Shown piece after piece: positions 52,359-61,088 of a DNA stretch of 64,000 nucleotides. Origin of the DNA: Tautonia plasticadhaerens (GTDB lineage Bacteria; Planctomycetota; Planctomycetia; Isosphaerales; Isosphaeraceae); NCBI RefSeq assembly GCF_007752535.1, contig NZ_CP036426.1, forward strand, positions 7,378,001 to 7,442,000. Reading direction: 5' to 3'. How positions within the stretch are numbered: the first letter of the stretch is position 1; every line of letters begins with the position of its first letter. Below the pieces are notes generated by a model. The model was given only the letters and a program-made list of their open reading frames with translations, was not told the DNA's origin and did no database searches. The position numbers and the translations under genes were made by a program.

Positions 52359-53093
52359 TCAGGGCAGCAGGCCCCCCGGCCTGATCCTCCCCCAGAGGGG
52401 GGCGGGCCGGAACGCCTCCGCGAAGCGGGCCCCGCACTGGAACCCCCGGAGCCGGGACTGGACCTCCATCAGCTCGGCCAGGGCGTGGATGCCGCCGTCC
52501 TCCCGGGAGGTCTGGCTGGCGTGGCAGGCGAGCATCCGGCGCTTGCGGTCGATCGCCGACGAGATGTCGACGTAATGGGCCGGCTCGAAGCCGACCGCGG
52601 CGATCGTGTCCATGTAGACCAGGACCGGGGGCCTCCCCAGCGGGGGCCGGTCGCCGACGACCCACCCCCCCGAGGCCGAGAGCCAGCAGGCCATCCCCGC
52701 CAGTTCCCCCACCCGGGCGTGATCGGCGTGATAGTCCTCCGGCGGGTGAGTGATCACCAGGTCCGGCCTCGACTCCCGCAGCAACGACACGAACCGGGCC
52801 CTCGATTCCGGGGAATCGTAGACGTCGGAGTCGCCGAACCCGAGGAAGCGGATCGGCGCCCCGAGGGCGCCCGCGGCGGCCTCGGCCTCGGCCCTCCTCC
52901 GGTCGGCCAGGGCCGGGTCCGGCCCGCCCGATCCCCCCCGGTCCCCCCGGCAGGCGACGGCCAGCTCGACGGCCGAGCCGAGGTCGAGGAACCTCGCCAG
53001 GGTCCCCGAGCAGAGCAATTCCAGGTCGTCCGGGTGGGCCCCGATCGCCAGCACCCGGCCCGGCAGGTCCGGCCCGGCCCCGGTCCCGATCAT
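52359..53093 (-). CDS. PIG-L/LmbE-family deacetylase
   Basis: 244 residues. Zinc site AIGAHPDDLELLCSGTLARF (AHPDD) and THPPEDYHADHARVGELAG (HPDYH-like region) mark the PIG-L deacetylase family, which removes acetyl from GlcNAc-type substrates. ATG at 53093 overlaps the NagB-like stop (ATGA), so the two are coupled. Pairing with a GlcN6P deaminase-like gene fits amino-sugar breakdown. Confidence 0.9.
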   Translation of the reverse strand: MIGTGAGPDLPGRVLAIGAHPDDLELLCSGTLARFLDLGSAVELAVACRGDRGGSGGPDPALADRRRAEAEAAAGALGAPIRFLGFGDSDVYDSPESRARFVSLLRESRPDLVITHPPEDYHADHARVGELAGMACWLSASGGWVVGDRPPLGRPPVLVYMDTIAAVGFEPAHYVDISSAIDRKRRMLACHASQTSREDGGIHALAELMEVQSRLRGFQCGARFAEAFRPAPLWGRIRPGGLLP

Positions 53094-53923
53094 CGCAGGG
53101 CGACCTCCGTCGGCTCGGCCACGAAGTCGCTCGCGACGATCTCGGCGTCCGGGTGCATCTGCATCAGCGAGGCCGGGCAGCTCGCCGACGCCGGGCCGTG
53201 CACCGCCATCCGCACCACCCCGCGCTGCCAGGGCCGGTTCGCGTAGAGCCGGATCATCCGGGCGCCGAGGATCTCCGCCATGCCCACCGTCACCGCCGCG
53301 CCCGGGATCAGCTCCAGGGCGCAGCTCAGGTTCACCGCCATGTGCGCCCGGGATTCCGGGGCCACGGCGACGACCCTCGTCCCCCTGGTGGCGAACTCCG
53401 GCACGGTCGCCCCGGGTTCCGGCTCGTTGAAGGCGACGTGCCCGTTCAGGCCGATCCCGCCGAAGCAGGCGTCCACGCCCCCGCGGGCCCGGATCCCCTC
53501 TCCCACGAGTTCCGGCGCCTCGGGGTCGGGCACGATGCGGTTTCCCGGCCTCGGGGCCCGGTCGCCCGGCAGGAGGTCGAAGAAGGCCCGTTCGACGAAC
53601 CCCCGGAAGCTCAGGGGGTCGGACGCCTCGATCCACCGCCCCGGCCCGGCGAGGAACTCGTCCATCAGGATGAACGTCGTCGCCGAGAGGTCCAGCCCCT
53701 CGTCCCGGACCATCCTGACCAGGTGCTCGTACTGCCCGACCGGCCCCACCGGGACGATCAGGCAGGCCGCCTTGCCGGCCTTCGCCCGATCCGAGACGAC
53801 CCCCGCCATCGCCCTCGCCATGTCGACGGCCAGCGCCTCGGCGTCCCCGACGACCCGCACCCGGACGTTCGACCCCTCGCCGAGCCGCCCGCGGGGGATC
53901 GCCATCAGTGCCCGGAGATCCAC
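53090..53923 (-). CDS. NagB-like glucosamine-6-phosphate deaminase homologue
   Basis: 277 residues from the GTG at 53923 (GGGAGG six bases before). Deaminase elements are LIVPVGPVGQYEHLV, TTFILMDEFLAG and FGGIGLNGHVAFNEPEP. In E. coli NagB the last motif reads GNDGHIAFNEP; here the Asp is Asn, while the catalytic His and following Glu are kept. So a change of specificity or activity is possible. It lies between a sugar isomerase and a PIG-L deacetylase in a tight operon. A longer reading from a TTG at 53953 exists but has no RBS. Confidence 0.85.
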   Translation of the reverse strand: MDLRALMAIPRGRLGEGSNVRVRVVGDAEALAVDMARAMAGVVSDRAKAGKAACLIVPVGPVGQYEHLVRMVRDEGLDLSATTFILMDEFLAGPGRWIEASDPLSFRGFVERAFFDLLPGDRAPRPGNRIVPDPEAPELVGEGIRARGGVDACFGGIGLNGHVAFNEPEPGATVPEFATRGTRVVAVAPESRAHMAVNLSCALELIPGAAVTVGMAEILGARMIRLYANRPWQRGVVRMAVHGPASASCPASLMQMHPDAEIVASDFVAEPTEVALR

Positions 53924-53953
53924 GGCGATCCTCCCGCGATGCCCGACCGCCAA

Positions 53954-54796
53954 TCAATCGAAGTAGCCGCATTTCCTCAGGTGTTCGACGCTCCGCTTGA
54001 CCCGGTCGTGCCGGCCGTCGAGGCCCGGCTCGGGCTCGCCGGCGATCCCCTCGATCTCGATGGTATAGGGGCCGGCGAAGCCGACGGCGTCGAGCTGCTG
54101 GCGGATCCGGGCGAAGTCGATCGCGCCGCCGTCGCCGACGGCGGGGAAGTACCAGTCGTCGGGCTTGCCGCGCGAGTCCTTCAGGTGGACGTTGCGGACG
54201 TACTCCTTGACGCGGTCGAGCTGCTCGTGGAGGTCGGCGCCGGGGTTGTAATAGAGGATGTTCCCGGTGTCGTAGTTCAGCCGCACCGCGGGGTGGTGCA
54301 CCTCGAACATCAGGGTGAGCATCTCGTCGGCGTTCTGGGTCGGGCCCTTGTGCGTCTCCAGGGCGATGACCACGCCGAGGATCTGGGCCACGTCGCCGAC
54401 CTTGCGGAGGTTCTCGACCACCGCCCGGCGCTCCTCGGGGGTCGCGGGCTGGCTGGCGCCGGAGACGACCACGTCGACGTCGAACCACTTCTTCGCGAAC
54501 CGGATGCGGCGGGCGGTCAGCTCGGTCCCCTCGTCGGTGCGCATGTCGCCGCCGCCGACGTTGCAGCCGCTCACCTCCACGCCGAGCCTCGCCAGCTCGT
54601 CGCGGAAGGCGCCGGCGGTGGCGTCGTCGGCCTTCTCGGTGACGACGGCCTCCTCGGGGATGACCAGGCCGCCGAAGTCGTGGCCGCGGAGGGCCAGCTC
54701 CAGGTGGTCGATGCCGGCGTCCCGGATCTTCGAGGCGGCGGCGCGGACGCCGGAGGCCCCGTAGCAATTGGAGAAGCAGCTGATGATGCGATTCAT
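53954..54796 (-). CDS. sugar phosphate isomerase/epimerase (TIM barrel)
   Basis: A 280-residue xylose-isomerase-like barrel: MNRIISCFSNCYGASGVRAA, DHLELALRGHDFGG, GVVIALETHKGPTQNAD, AVRLNYDTGNILYYNPG, VRNVHLKDSRGKPDDWYFP and YTIEIEGIAGEPEPG give the Glu-Asp-His-Glu metal site. Substrate unknown. Cytoplasmic, as no signal is present. Its ATG at 54796 overlaps the RNase D stop, so it is coupled to it, and the NagB-like gene follows closely. Confidence 0.9.
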   Translation of the reverse strand: MNRIISCFSNCYGASGVRAAASKIRDAGIDHLELALRGHDFGGLVIPEEAVVTEKADDATAGAFRDELARLGVEVSGCNVGGGDMRTDEGTELTARRIRFAKKWFDVDVVVSGASQPATPEERRAVVENLRKVGDVAQILGVVIALETHKGPTQNADEMLTLMFEVHHPAVRLNYDTGNILYYNPGADLHEQLDRVKEYVRNVHLKDSRGKPDDWYFPAVGDGGAIDFARIRQQLDAVGFAGPYTIEIEGIAGEPEPGLDGRHDRVKRSVEHLRKCGYFD

Positions 54797-56055
54797 GGCG
54801 ATCCGTCGGGCGGGTTCGATGGCGATGGCGATGGCGAGTCGGATTCGTCGGGGGGGTGGGGGGCGACCGGCTCCAGCGCCACGGGCACCTCCGAGCCGAG
54901 GTCGTCGATCCGCAGGGCGAGCCGGCCGGAGAGCACGTCCAGCAGGGCCCGGCCGCATACCTCGGCCCGCCAGCCCTTCAGGATCTCCGGGGTGCGGTCC
55001 CCCGGCTGGCCGTCGAGGTGCCAGCGGACCAGCTCCTTCAGGTCGCCGGTCGAGCCCACCAGCCCGGTCGAGATCTGGTGACGGGCCGCGCAGTGGGCCA
55101 TCGTGGCGTTGAGCAGCGAGGTGAGCATCGACATCCCCGGCAGGTCGTCGACGCGCTCGCCCGGCTCCGGCAGCCGGTCCTCGGGCACCGCGAGGGCCTC
55201 GGCGATCACGTCGAGGATCTCCCGGGACCGGGCGATCAGGGCCGGGCGGTTGAAGTCCCGGAGAGCTTCCAGGTCGCGCTTGTTCCGGGGCTGTCGGCGG
55301 GCGAGGCCGACCATCAGGTCGTCCCGCATCACCTGGCGGATCGGCCGGTTGGAGGCCCGGGCCTCCTCGACGCGCCACTCGTAGAGCCTCCGGGCGACTT
55401 CCAGCGACCTCCGGCCCAGCGTCCCGGCCCCGGGGAGCCGTCGCCAACGGTCCTCCTCGACCCGGCGTCGGACCGACTCGATGAAGTCCGAGAACTCGTG
55501 CTCGGCCCATTCGACCCGCCCCCGGCGCTCCAGGCGGTCCCTCAGGTGGTCGGCCACGTCGAGCAGGTGGGCCACGTCGTCCAGGGCGTATTCGACCTGG
55601 GCGTCGCTCAGGGGCCGTCGCCTCCAGTCGGTCCTCGTCTCGCTGCCGGCCAGGCTCACGCCGACGGTCTGGCCGACGAGATTGACCAGCGACATCGGGT
55701 AGCCGTACCCGGCCAGCCCGGCGGCGACCTGGGTGTCGAACACCCGATCGGGCAGCCGGCCGGTCCGCAATCGGCAGATGCGCAGATCCTCCCCCGAGGC
55801 GTGCATGACCACCTCGACGCCCGGGTCGAGCACCACCTCCCAGAGCGGATCCAGATCCAGCCCCCGGGCCAGCGGGTCGACGGCCACCATGCGGTCCCGG
55901 GTGGCGACCTGCACCAGGCAGAGGACCGGCTCGAAGGTGTCCTCGGAGACGAATTCCGTGTCGAAGGCGAAACGGCCGACCCGGCGGAGGTGCTCCACCA
56001 GCTCGGCCAGCTCGGCGTCGGCGGCGATCAGGGGGTCGACGTGGCGTCCCGGCAT
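54793..56055 (-). CDS. rnd: ribonuclease D-type 3'-5' exonuclease
   Basis: 420 residues. DEDDy exonuclease: FAFDTEFVSEDTFEPVLCLV (Exo I, Asp and Glu), VMHASGEDLRICRLRT (Exo II, Asp), VEYALDDVAHLLDV (Exo III, Tyr and Asp). An HRDC-like helical domain follows (IRQVMRDDLMVGLARRQPRN). RNase D trims tRNA precursors. The C-terminus has a Pro/Ser-rich tail. It is the first gene of a tight operon with amino-sugar genes, an odd partnership. Confidence 0.93.
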   Translation of the reverse strand: MPGRHVDPLIAADAELAELVEHLRRVGRFAFDTEFVSEDTFEPVLCLVQVATRDRMVAVDPLARGLDLDPLWEVVLDPGVEVVMHASGEDLRICRLRTGRLPDRVFDTQVAAGLAGYGYPMSLVNLVGQTVGVSLAGSETRTDWRRRPLSDAQVEYALDDVAHLLDVADHLRDRLERRGRVEWAEHEFSDFIESVRRRVEEDRWRRLPGAGTLGRRSLEVARRLYEWRVEEARASNRPIRQVMRDDLMVGLARRQPRNKRDLEALRDFNRPALIARSREILDVIAEALAVPEDRLPEPGERVDDLPGMSMLTSLLNATMAHCAARHQISTGLVGSTGDLKELVRWHLDGQPGDRTPEILKGWRAEVCGRALLDVLSGRLALRIDDLGSEVPVALEPVAPHPPDESDSPSPSPSNPPDGSP

Positions 56056-56279
56056 CGTTCGGGTCGGTCCCGAGTCCCTGGAGGTTGGGGAGGCGCGGGT
56101 TCGTCCCACGCCGAGGGCCCGACCCTTATCGCACGCCGGGGCCCTCGATGCAAGGGTCGGACCCCGGTCGAGATGCGGCGCCGACGGACCGGTCGAAGCC
56201 CGACCGCGGGCAGAGGGCCAGCCCGCCGCCGCCCCCGGGGCCGGGCAGGTCGACCGGCCGGAGGGTGGGGGCCGGCCGC

Positions 56280-59200
56280 TCATCGCCCCGATCCGCCCGG
56301 CTCGTACAGGACGTACCCGGCCCAGTGGACCGGATCCGAGGTCGAGGGCCGCTCGGCGACCGACCGCCGGGCGAGCTCGAGCGCCCCGGCCGCCGACAGG
56401 CCCCGGGCGAGGCCCCGGTGCAGCCCGGCGGCGAAGGCGGGGGCCGAGTCGGCCGGCGGGTCCCAGAGCGACACGATCACCGCGTCGGCCCCGGCGGCGA
56501 GCCAGCCCGAGGCCAGGTCCCTCCAGGCGGTCGGCGTCGCCACCGGGGGCATCGGCCGGTGCTCCAGCTGGAGCACCACCAGGGCGCCGTCCAGCTCCAG
56601 GCCGAGCACGTCCGACTCCGAGAGCCTCGGCGTCCCCGGGTCGATCCCCCCCGAGCCCTCCGGCCCGAGCAGCAGCTCCGGCCCCCCCGAGCCCGACTCG
56701 GCCGGGTCGAGCACGGCGACGGTCGAGAGCTGGAGCACCCCCCGCGGCCCCCCGGGGCCGATCAGCCGCGCCGGCAAGGACGCCAGATCCCCCGGCACCT
56801 CGACGGCCGGACCCCCCTCCCCGTAGGCCGACCGCACCGCCAGGGCCCCGACCACGTCCCCCGCCGACATCACCAGCACCGACCCCCGCCGATCCCCCCG
56901 CCCCCGGCCCGACGCCCGGGCCCTCCGGATCATCGAGAGCGACGGGGCATACGCGATCGAGGGCAGGCCCGGCCCCCCCTCTCCGGCCGCCAACGCCCCC
57001 AGCGGCACCGCCGAGTCGGCGTCCCCCGGCACGACGACCAGCCGATCGACCCCCGCCAGCCCCCCCCGGAACGGGCCGAGGACCGACTCGACGATCAGGC
57101 GACCCGGCGGCAGGCCGTCGGGCGGCGTCTCCCCGGGCGGGAGGTCCGGCTCGGGGGCGATCGAGAGCAACCCCCCGGGCCCCGGCGTCTCGTCCAGCTC
57201 GCACGACCGACCCCCGTCCCCCAGCGAGGCCCGCCAGAGCCGGGCGGCCCTCCCCAGGGCCGGTCGACCGATCGGCAGCCGCCTCGCCAGCACCGGCCCG
57301 CCGGGGCGGATCAGGAACCCCGACAGCGACTCCGGCCCCGTCGGCGAGACGACCAGCACCGCCTCACCGGCCCCCAGGCGGAGCGAGGAGGGGTCGAACG
57401 GCCGGGTCGGGTCGGCCAGCGAGAGTTCCTGGTGCTCGGCGGCGCGCCGGGCCTCCAGGCCCCGGACCCGGGCCCGGGACCCCGAGTCCGCCCCCCCCAG
57501 GCCGATCGGCGCGAAGGCCGACCGCCTCGCCTCCCGGAGCGCCCCCTCCGTCGTCCCCCCCGGCGGGGCGATCCCCCGGGACGACCGCACCAGGGCCTCC
57601 CCCGACCGCTCGAACCAGCCGACCAGCGCCTCCTGGTCGATCGCACCCAGGGCGTGCCCCGGCATCCCCCCGGCGAGCTGGCACCGGGCCAGGCCCCGGT
57701 GCGCCCGGCCCGCCGCGAAGGCGATCGGCCGGGCCGCCCCCCGGGTCCGGGGCCGGTCCCCCTCGGGGGCGAGGGTCCGGGCCACCCGGGCGTACAGCGC
57801 GATCGCCTCCCCCGGCCTCCCGAGCCGCTCCAGCGCCTCGGCCCGCTCCAGGTCGGCCTCGATCGCCAGGTCCGACCGCCCCGCCTCCCGGTGCGCCTCG
57901 CCCGCGAGGGCGAGCAGCCCGGCCCCCGACGCCAGCGACCCCTCCGAGGCGACGGCCACCCGGCCCCGGACGTGGGCGATCGCCGCCGCCTCCGGCAAGT
58001 CGGACGGGCCCCCGGGCGGCCCGTCGGGGACGGGCCCGACGTCGATCCCCGCCCGACGCCGGACGGTGGCCCGGCGCAGGGCCCATTCCGGATCCGAGGG
58101 CCGATCCTCGGCGAGCACCCGGGCCGCCTCGGCCCATCTCCCCAGCGCGGCGAGGTCGCCGACCCGCTCCAGGGCCGCCTCCCTCGCCAGGTCCTCCCGG
58201 CCGGCCGGCGGCGGGGTCAGCCGGCGGAGCAGGCGGTCGCTGGCGAGGTCGGCCGCCTCCCAGTCCCCCCGGGAGGCGGCCAGGGCGGCGGCGATCCGGT
58301 CGAACTCCGGCGCCTGCCGGATCACCGGGTCGGCCTCGGCGAACCGGGCGACCGGCCCGAAAACCGAGTGGGCCTCGGCCGGCCTCCCCAGGGTGAGCAG
58401 GCCCCAGGAGGCCATCGCCTCGGCGATCCTGGCCTGGCGCTCCAGCCCCGGGTCGGCACTTCGGTACAGGGCAGCGGCCTCCCGGAGCTCCGCCAGCGCC
58501 TCCTCGATCCGGACCGGGTCGGCCGGGGCCCCCCGGCCGTCGAAGCCCGGCAGCAGCAGGCTGCCGGCCCAGAGTCGCAGGTCCGCCTCCCGGGCCGACC
58601 ACCCCCGCTGCTCGAACGTCGACCGCGCCGAATCGATCGGCGGCCGGATGCTCGACGTCGGCCAGCCGGTCGCCTGCCGGACCGCCGCCGTCAGGGCCGC
58701 CACCTCGGCCGAGGCGTCCCGGTCCAGCGCCGGGTCGGCCTCCAGGTCCCTCACGGTCGCCAGCAACCCGTCCAGCTCCCCCCGGTCGAGCCGCCGCCTC
58801 GCCTCGGCGATCCGCCCGGCCAGCCGCTCCGAGGTCGTCGAGGCCCGGCCCTCCCCGGGCCTCGGATGATAGGCCCGGCGATGCGGCCGGAAGGCCAGGT
58901 CCGGCGCCCCGTCCAGGGAGATCGGGCCGGCCGACCTCGCCAGGTCCTCGGCGTCGTAGACGAGCAGGCGGCCGGCCGAGTCCGCCACCGCCAGCCGACG
59001 GCCGGCCGGGTCGAGCGGGTCGCTCGCCACCCGGCCCTCCCCCTCGGCCGGGAGCCCCCGCACCTCCGAGGGCCTCGGCGGCCCTCCTCCCTCGCCCCGG
59101 ACGAGCAGGATCCTCCCCTCGCAGGCGACCACCAGCCCCTCCCCCCGGAGCACCCCCGCCAGCTCGACCCCCTCGGCCGGCAGGGGGAACCGCCAGCGGG

Positions 59201-60026
59201 GGACGCCGTCCCGGTCGGACCGGACCAGCGCCGGGCCGTCGTCCGCCGGGCCGACCAGCCGGACGAGCCCCCCGCCCGCCCCCTCCGCCGCCGAGCGGGC
59301 CGGGCCGATCGGCTCGGCCGGGCCGTCGAGCGACCGGCCCCGCCGCTCCGAGCCGCCGTCGGCCCGGAAGACGAGGACCGACCGGCCGCCGTCGGCGAAC
59401 CCCAGGCCCGTCACCCCCGAGGCCCGGCCGCTCGACCTCGCCTCGGCCCTCGGCGGGCCGATCGCGTCCCGGCCGGGCCGGAACCGGAGCAGCCGGCCGT
59501 CCCCCAGCCCCGCGAGCAGGTCCCCGGGGCCGATCGGCTCGACGGCCAGCGCCCCGATGGCGCCGCAGTCCAGCCGGTCGATCGGCCGGGCGATCGCCCC
59601 GGAGGTGTCCCAGAGCAGCAGGCCCCGGCCGTCCCCGGTCACGGCCCGGTCGGCCGAGCAGAGCGCCAGGCTCGACAGGTCGCCCCGGCCCGGGGGCACC
59701 AGGCCGACCGACACCGGGCCCGGCCCCGCCGGGGGCCGGTAGGCGGCGAACCGGCCGTCGTCGAAGCGGACCCCGAGCCTCCGGTCGGCCGCCGGCCCCC
59801 CCCAGCAGAGCCCCTCGACCCCCGCCGCCTTGCCGCCGGGGGGGGCGAGCGACCGGGCGTCGTCGGCCACCGACGCCTCGGCCTGGTCCCGGGAGGAGGC
59901 GCCCCCCGGGGCGCAGCCGATCCCGAGCGACGCCAGCAGCAGGGCCAGCATCGCCGTCGGGGCCGGGGGCGGCATCCGGGCCGCCGGGTGGGTCCGGCCA
60001 TCCTGGCCGGGCCGGTCCTGGGTCAT
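56280..60026 (-). CDS. large lipoprotein: beta-propeller, TPR and CHAT domain without catalytic dyad
   Basis: 1248 residues. The N-terminus carries a lipoprotein-like signal (AMLALLLASLGIGCAPGG). About 70-400 is a beta-propeller-like region (GLLLWDTSGAIARPIDRLDC, LRFRPGRDAIG). About 430-830 is helical and TPR-like. The C-terminal ~280 residues match CHAT (caspase HetF associated with TPRs) by LVVVPGDADSAVPLGALAAG and AVIVSLWDPPADSAPAFAAG. The usual HFATHG and SACETG motifs read QLSTVAV and VLQLEHR here, so the His-Cys pair is missing. It starts six bases after the hydrolase gene. Confidence 0.85.
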   Translation of the reverse strand: MTQDRPGQDGRTHPAARMPPPAPTAMLALLLASLGIGCAPGGASSRDQAEASVADDARSLAPPGGKAAGVEGLCWGGPAADRRLGVRFDDGRFAAYRPPAGPGPVSVGLVPPGRGDLSSLALCSADRAVTGDGRGLLLWDTSGAIARPIDRLDCGAIGALAVEPIGPGDLLAGLGDGRLLRFRPGRDAIGPPRAEARSSGRASGVTGLGFADGGRSVLVFRADGGSERRGRSLDGPAEPIGPARSAAEGAGGGLVRLVGPADDGPALVRSDRDGVPRWRFPLPAEGVELAGVLRGEGLVVACEGRILLVRGEGGGPPRPSEVRGLPAEGEGRVASDPLDPAGRRLAVADSAGRLLVYDAEDLARSAGPISLDGAPDLAFRPHRRAYHPRPGEGRASTTSERLAGRIAEARRRLDRGELDGLLATVRDLEADPALDRDASAEVAALTAAVRQATGWPTSSIRPPIDSARSTFEQRGWSAREADLRLWAGSLLLPGFDGRGAPADPVRIEEALAELREAAALYRSADPGLERQARIAEAMASWGLLTLGRPAEAHSVFGPVARFAEADPVIRQAPEFDRIAAALAASRGDWEAADLASDRLLRRLTPPPAGREDLAREAALERVGDLAALGRWAEAARVLAEDRPSDPEWALRRATVRRRAGIDVGPVPDGPPGGPSDLPEAAAIAHVRGRVAVASEGSLASGAGLLALAGEAHREAGRSDLAIEADLERAEALERLGRPGEAIALYARVARTLAPEGDRPRTRGAARPIAFAAGRAHRGLARCQLAGGMPGHALGAIDQEALVGWFERSGEALVRSSRGIAPPGGTTEGALREARRSAFAPIGLGGADSGSRARVRGLEARRAAEHQELSLADPTRPFDPSSLRLGAGEAVLVVSPTGPESLSGFLIRPGGPVLARRLPIGRPALGRAARLWRASLGDGGRSCELDETPGPGGLLSIAPEPDLPPGETPPDGLPPGRLIVESVLGPFRGGLAGVDRLVVVPGDADSAVPLGALAAGEGGPGLPSIAYAPSLSMIRRARASGRGRGDRRGSVLVMSAGDVVGALAVRSAYGEGGPAVEVPGDLASLPARLIGPGGPRGVLQLSTVAVLDPAESGSGGPELLLGPEGSGGIDPGTPRLSESDVLGLELDGALVVLQLEHRPMPPVATPTAWRDLASGWLAAGADAVIVSLWDPPADSAPAFAAGLHRGLARGLSAAGALELARRSVAERPSTSDPVHWAGYVLYEPGGSGR

Positions 60027-60032
60027 CTCGGG

Positions 60033-60806
60033 TCAGCCCAGGCGGCCGAGGAAGGAGCGGATCGCCGCGTCGGTCGCCCCGGGGGCCTCCATCGGCGAGA
60101 GGTGGCCGACCCCGGGGATCACGATCAGCTCCCCGTCCGACGCCGCCTCGGCCATCGCCCGGGAGTCCTCCTCGGGCACGATCGCGTCCTCTTCCCCGGC
60201 GATCACCAGCACCGGCACCCGGAGCGACCGGATCACCCCCAGCCGGTCCGGCCGGGTCGCCATCCCTCGCAGGGCCCCGGCGGCCCCCCCGGGGGCGGTC
60301 CTCCGGATCACCCCCGAAATCTGGTCGACCAGCTCCGGCCTGCCGTGCAGGGTCGACGGCGCGAACAGCTTCTCGACCATCCCCGACAGGGACTCGGTCG
60401 AGCCCTCGTGCTCGATCGTCCTCGCCGAGTCCTCCCGCCTGGCGGCCGCCTCCGGCGAGTCGGCGCCGGCCCGGGTGTTCAGGAGTATCAGCCCCCGGAT
60501 CCGGTCCGGGAGTCGTTCCGCCATCGCCAGCGCGACGTATCCCCCCATCGACAGCCCGCCGACGACGTAGGGCGGCTCGATCCCGGCGGCGTCGAGCGTC
60601 TCGACCACGTCGGCGGCCAGCTCCTCCATCGGGTACGGCCCCGGGGGGGTGGGGGACTCGCCGTGGCCCCTCAGGTCGGGCGTGACCACCCGATGGTGGC
60701 CGGACAGCACGCCGATTTGGCCCGACCACATCGTCCGGTCGAGCGGGAAGCCGTGCAGCAGCACGACCGCGGGCCCGCTGCCCTGTTCGTCGAAGGCCAG
60801 CCTCAT
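60033..60806 (-). CDS. alpha/beta fold hydrolase
   Basis: 257 residues. Oxyanion loop LLHGFPLDRTMW, DLRGHGES, nucleophile elbow GLSMGGYVAL, acid in VIAGEEDAIVPEEDS and base in IPGVGHLSPMEAP. This is a typical esterase/haloperoxidase-like hydrolase without signal. Substrate unknown. ATG at 60806 follows GGGGAGGAG. The CHAT lipoprotein gene begins six bases after its end, so they form an operon. Confidence 0.92.
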   Translation of the reverse strand: MRLAFDEQGSGPAVVLLHGFPLDRTMWSGQIGVLSGHHRVVTPDLRGHGESPTPPGPYPMEELAADVVETLDAAGIEPPYVVGGLSMGGYVALAMAERLPDRIRGLILLNTRAGADSPEAAARREDSARTIEHEGSTESLSGMVEKLFAPSTLHGRPELVDQISGVIRRTAPGGAAGALRGMATRPDRLGVIRSLRVPVLVIAGEEDAIVPEEDSRAMAEAASDGELIVIPGVGHLSPMEAPGATDAAIRSFLGRLG

Positions 60807-61088
60807 CGGTGGGGCTCCTCCCCTGGGGTCGCTCGGTCGGCTCGGCTCGTTGCGGACGCTTGGCGACTCGAGGCGCGGGATCACCTCCGTTCGGATCGGT
60901 CGCCGATTCTAAAGCGGATCATGGGCGCGGTCAAACCCGACCCGACCGCCGGCCCATCGGCCCGGGTTCCTCGGATTTCTCATGTCGACGCCGTCGCGCC
61001 CAATTATGCTGAGGCCCAGTCGGGCCACCTCCCCTTTTCGGCCCGCCGACGTCGGCCGGAGGACTGGGTACCGGCGGGGAGCATCGCC

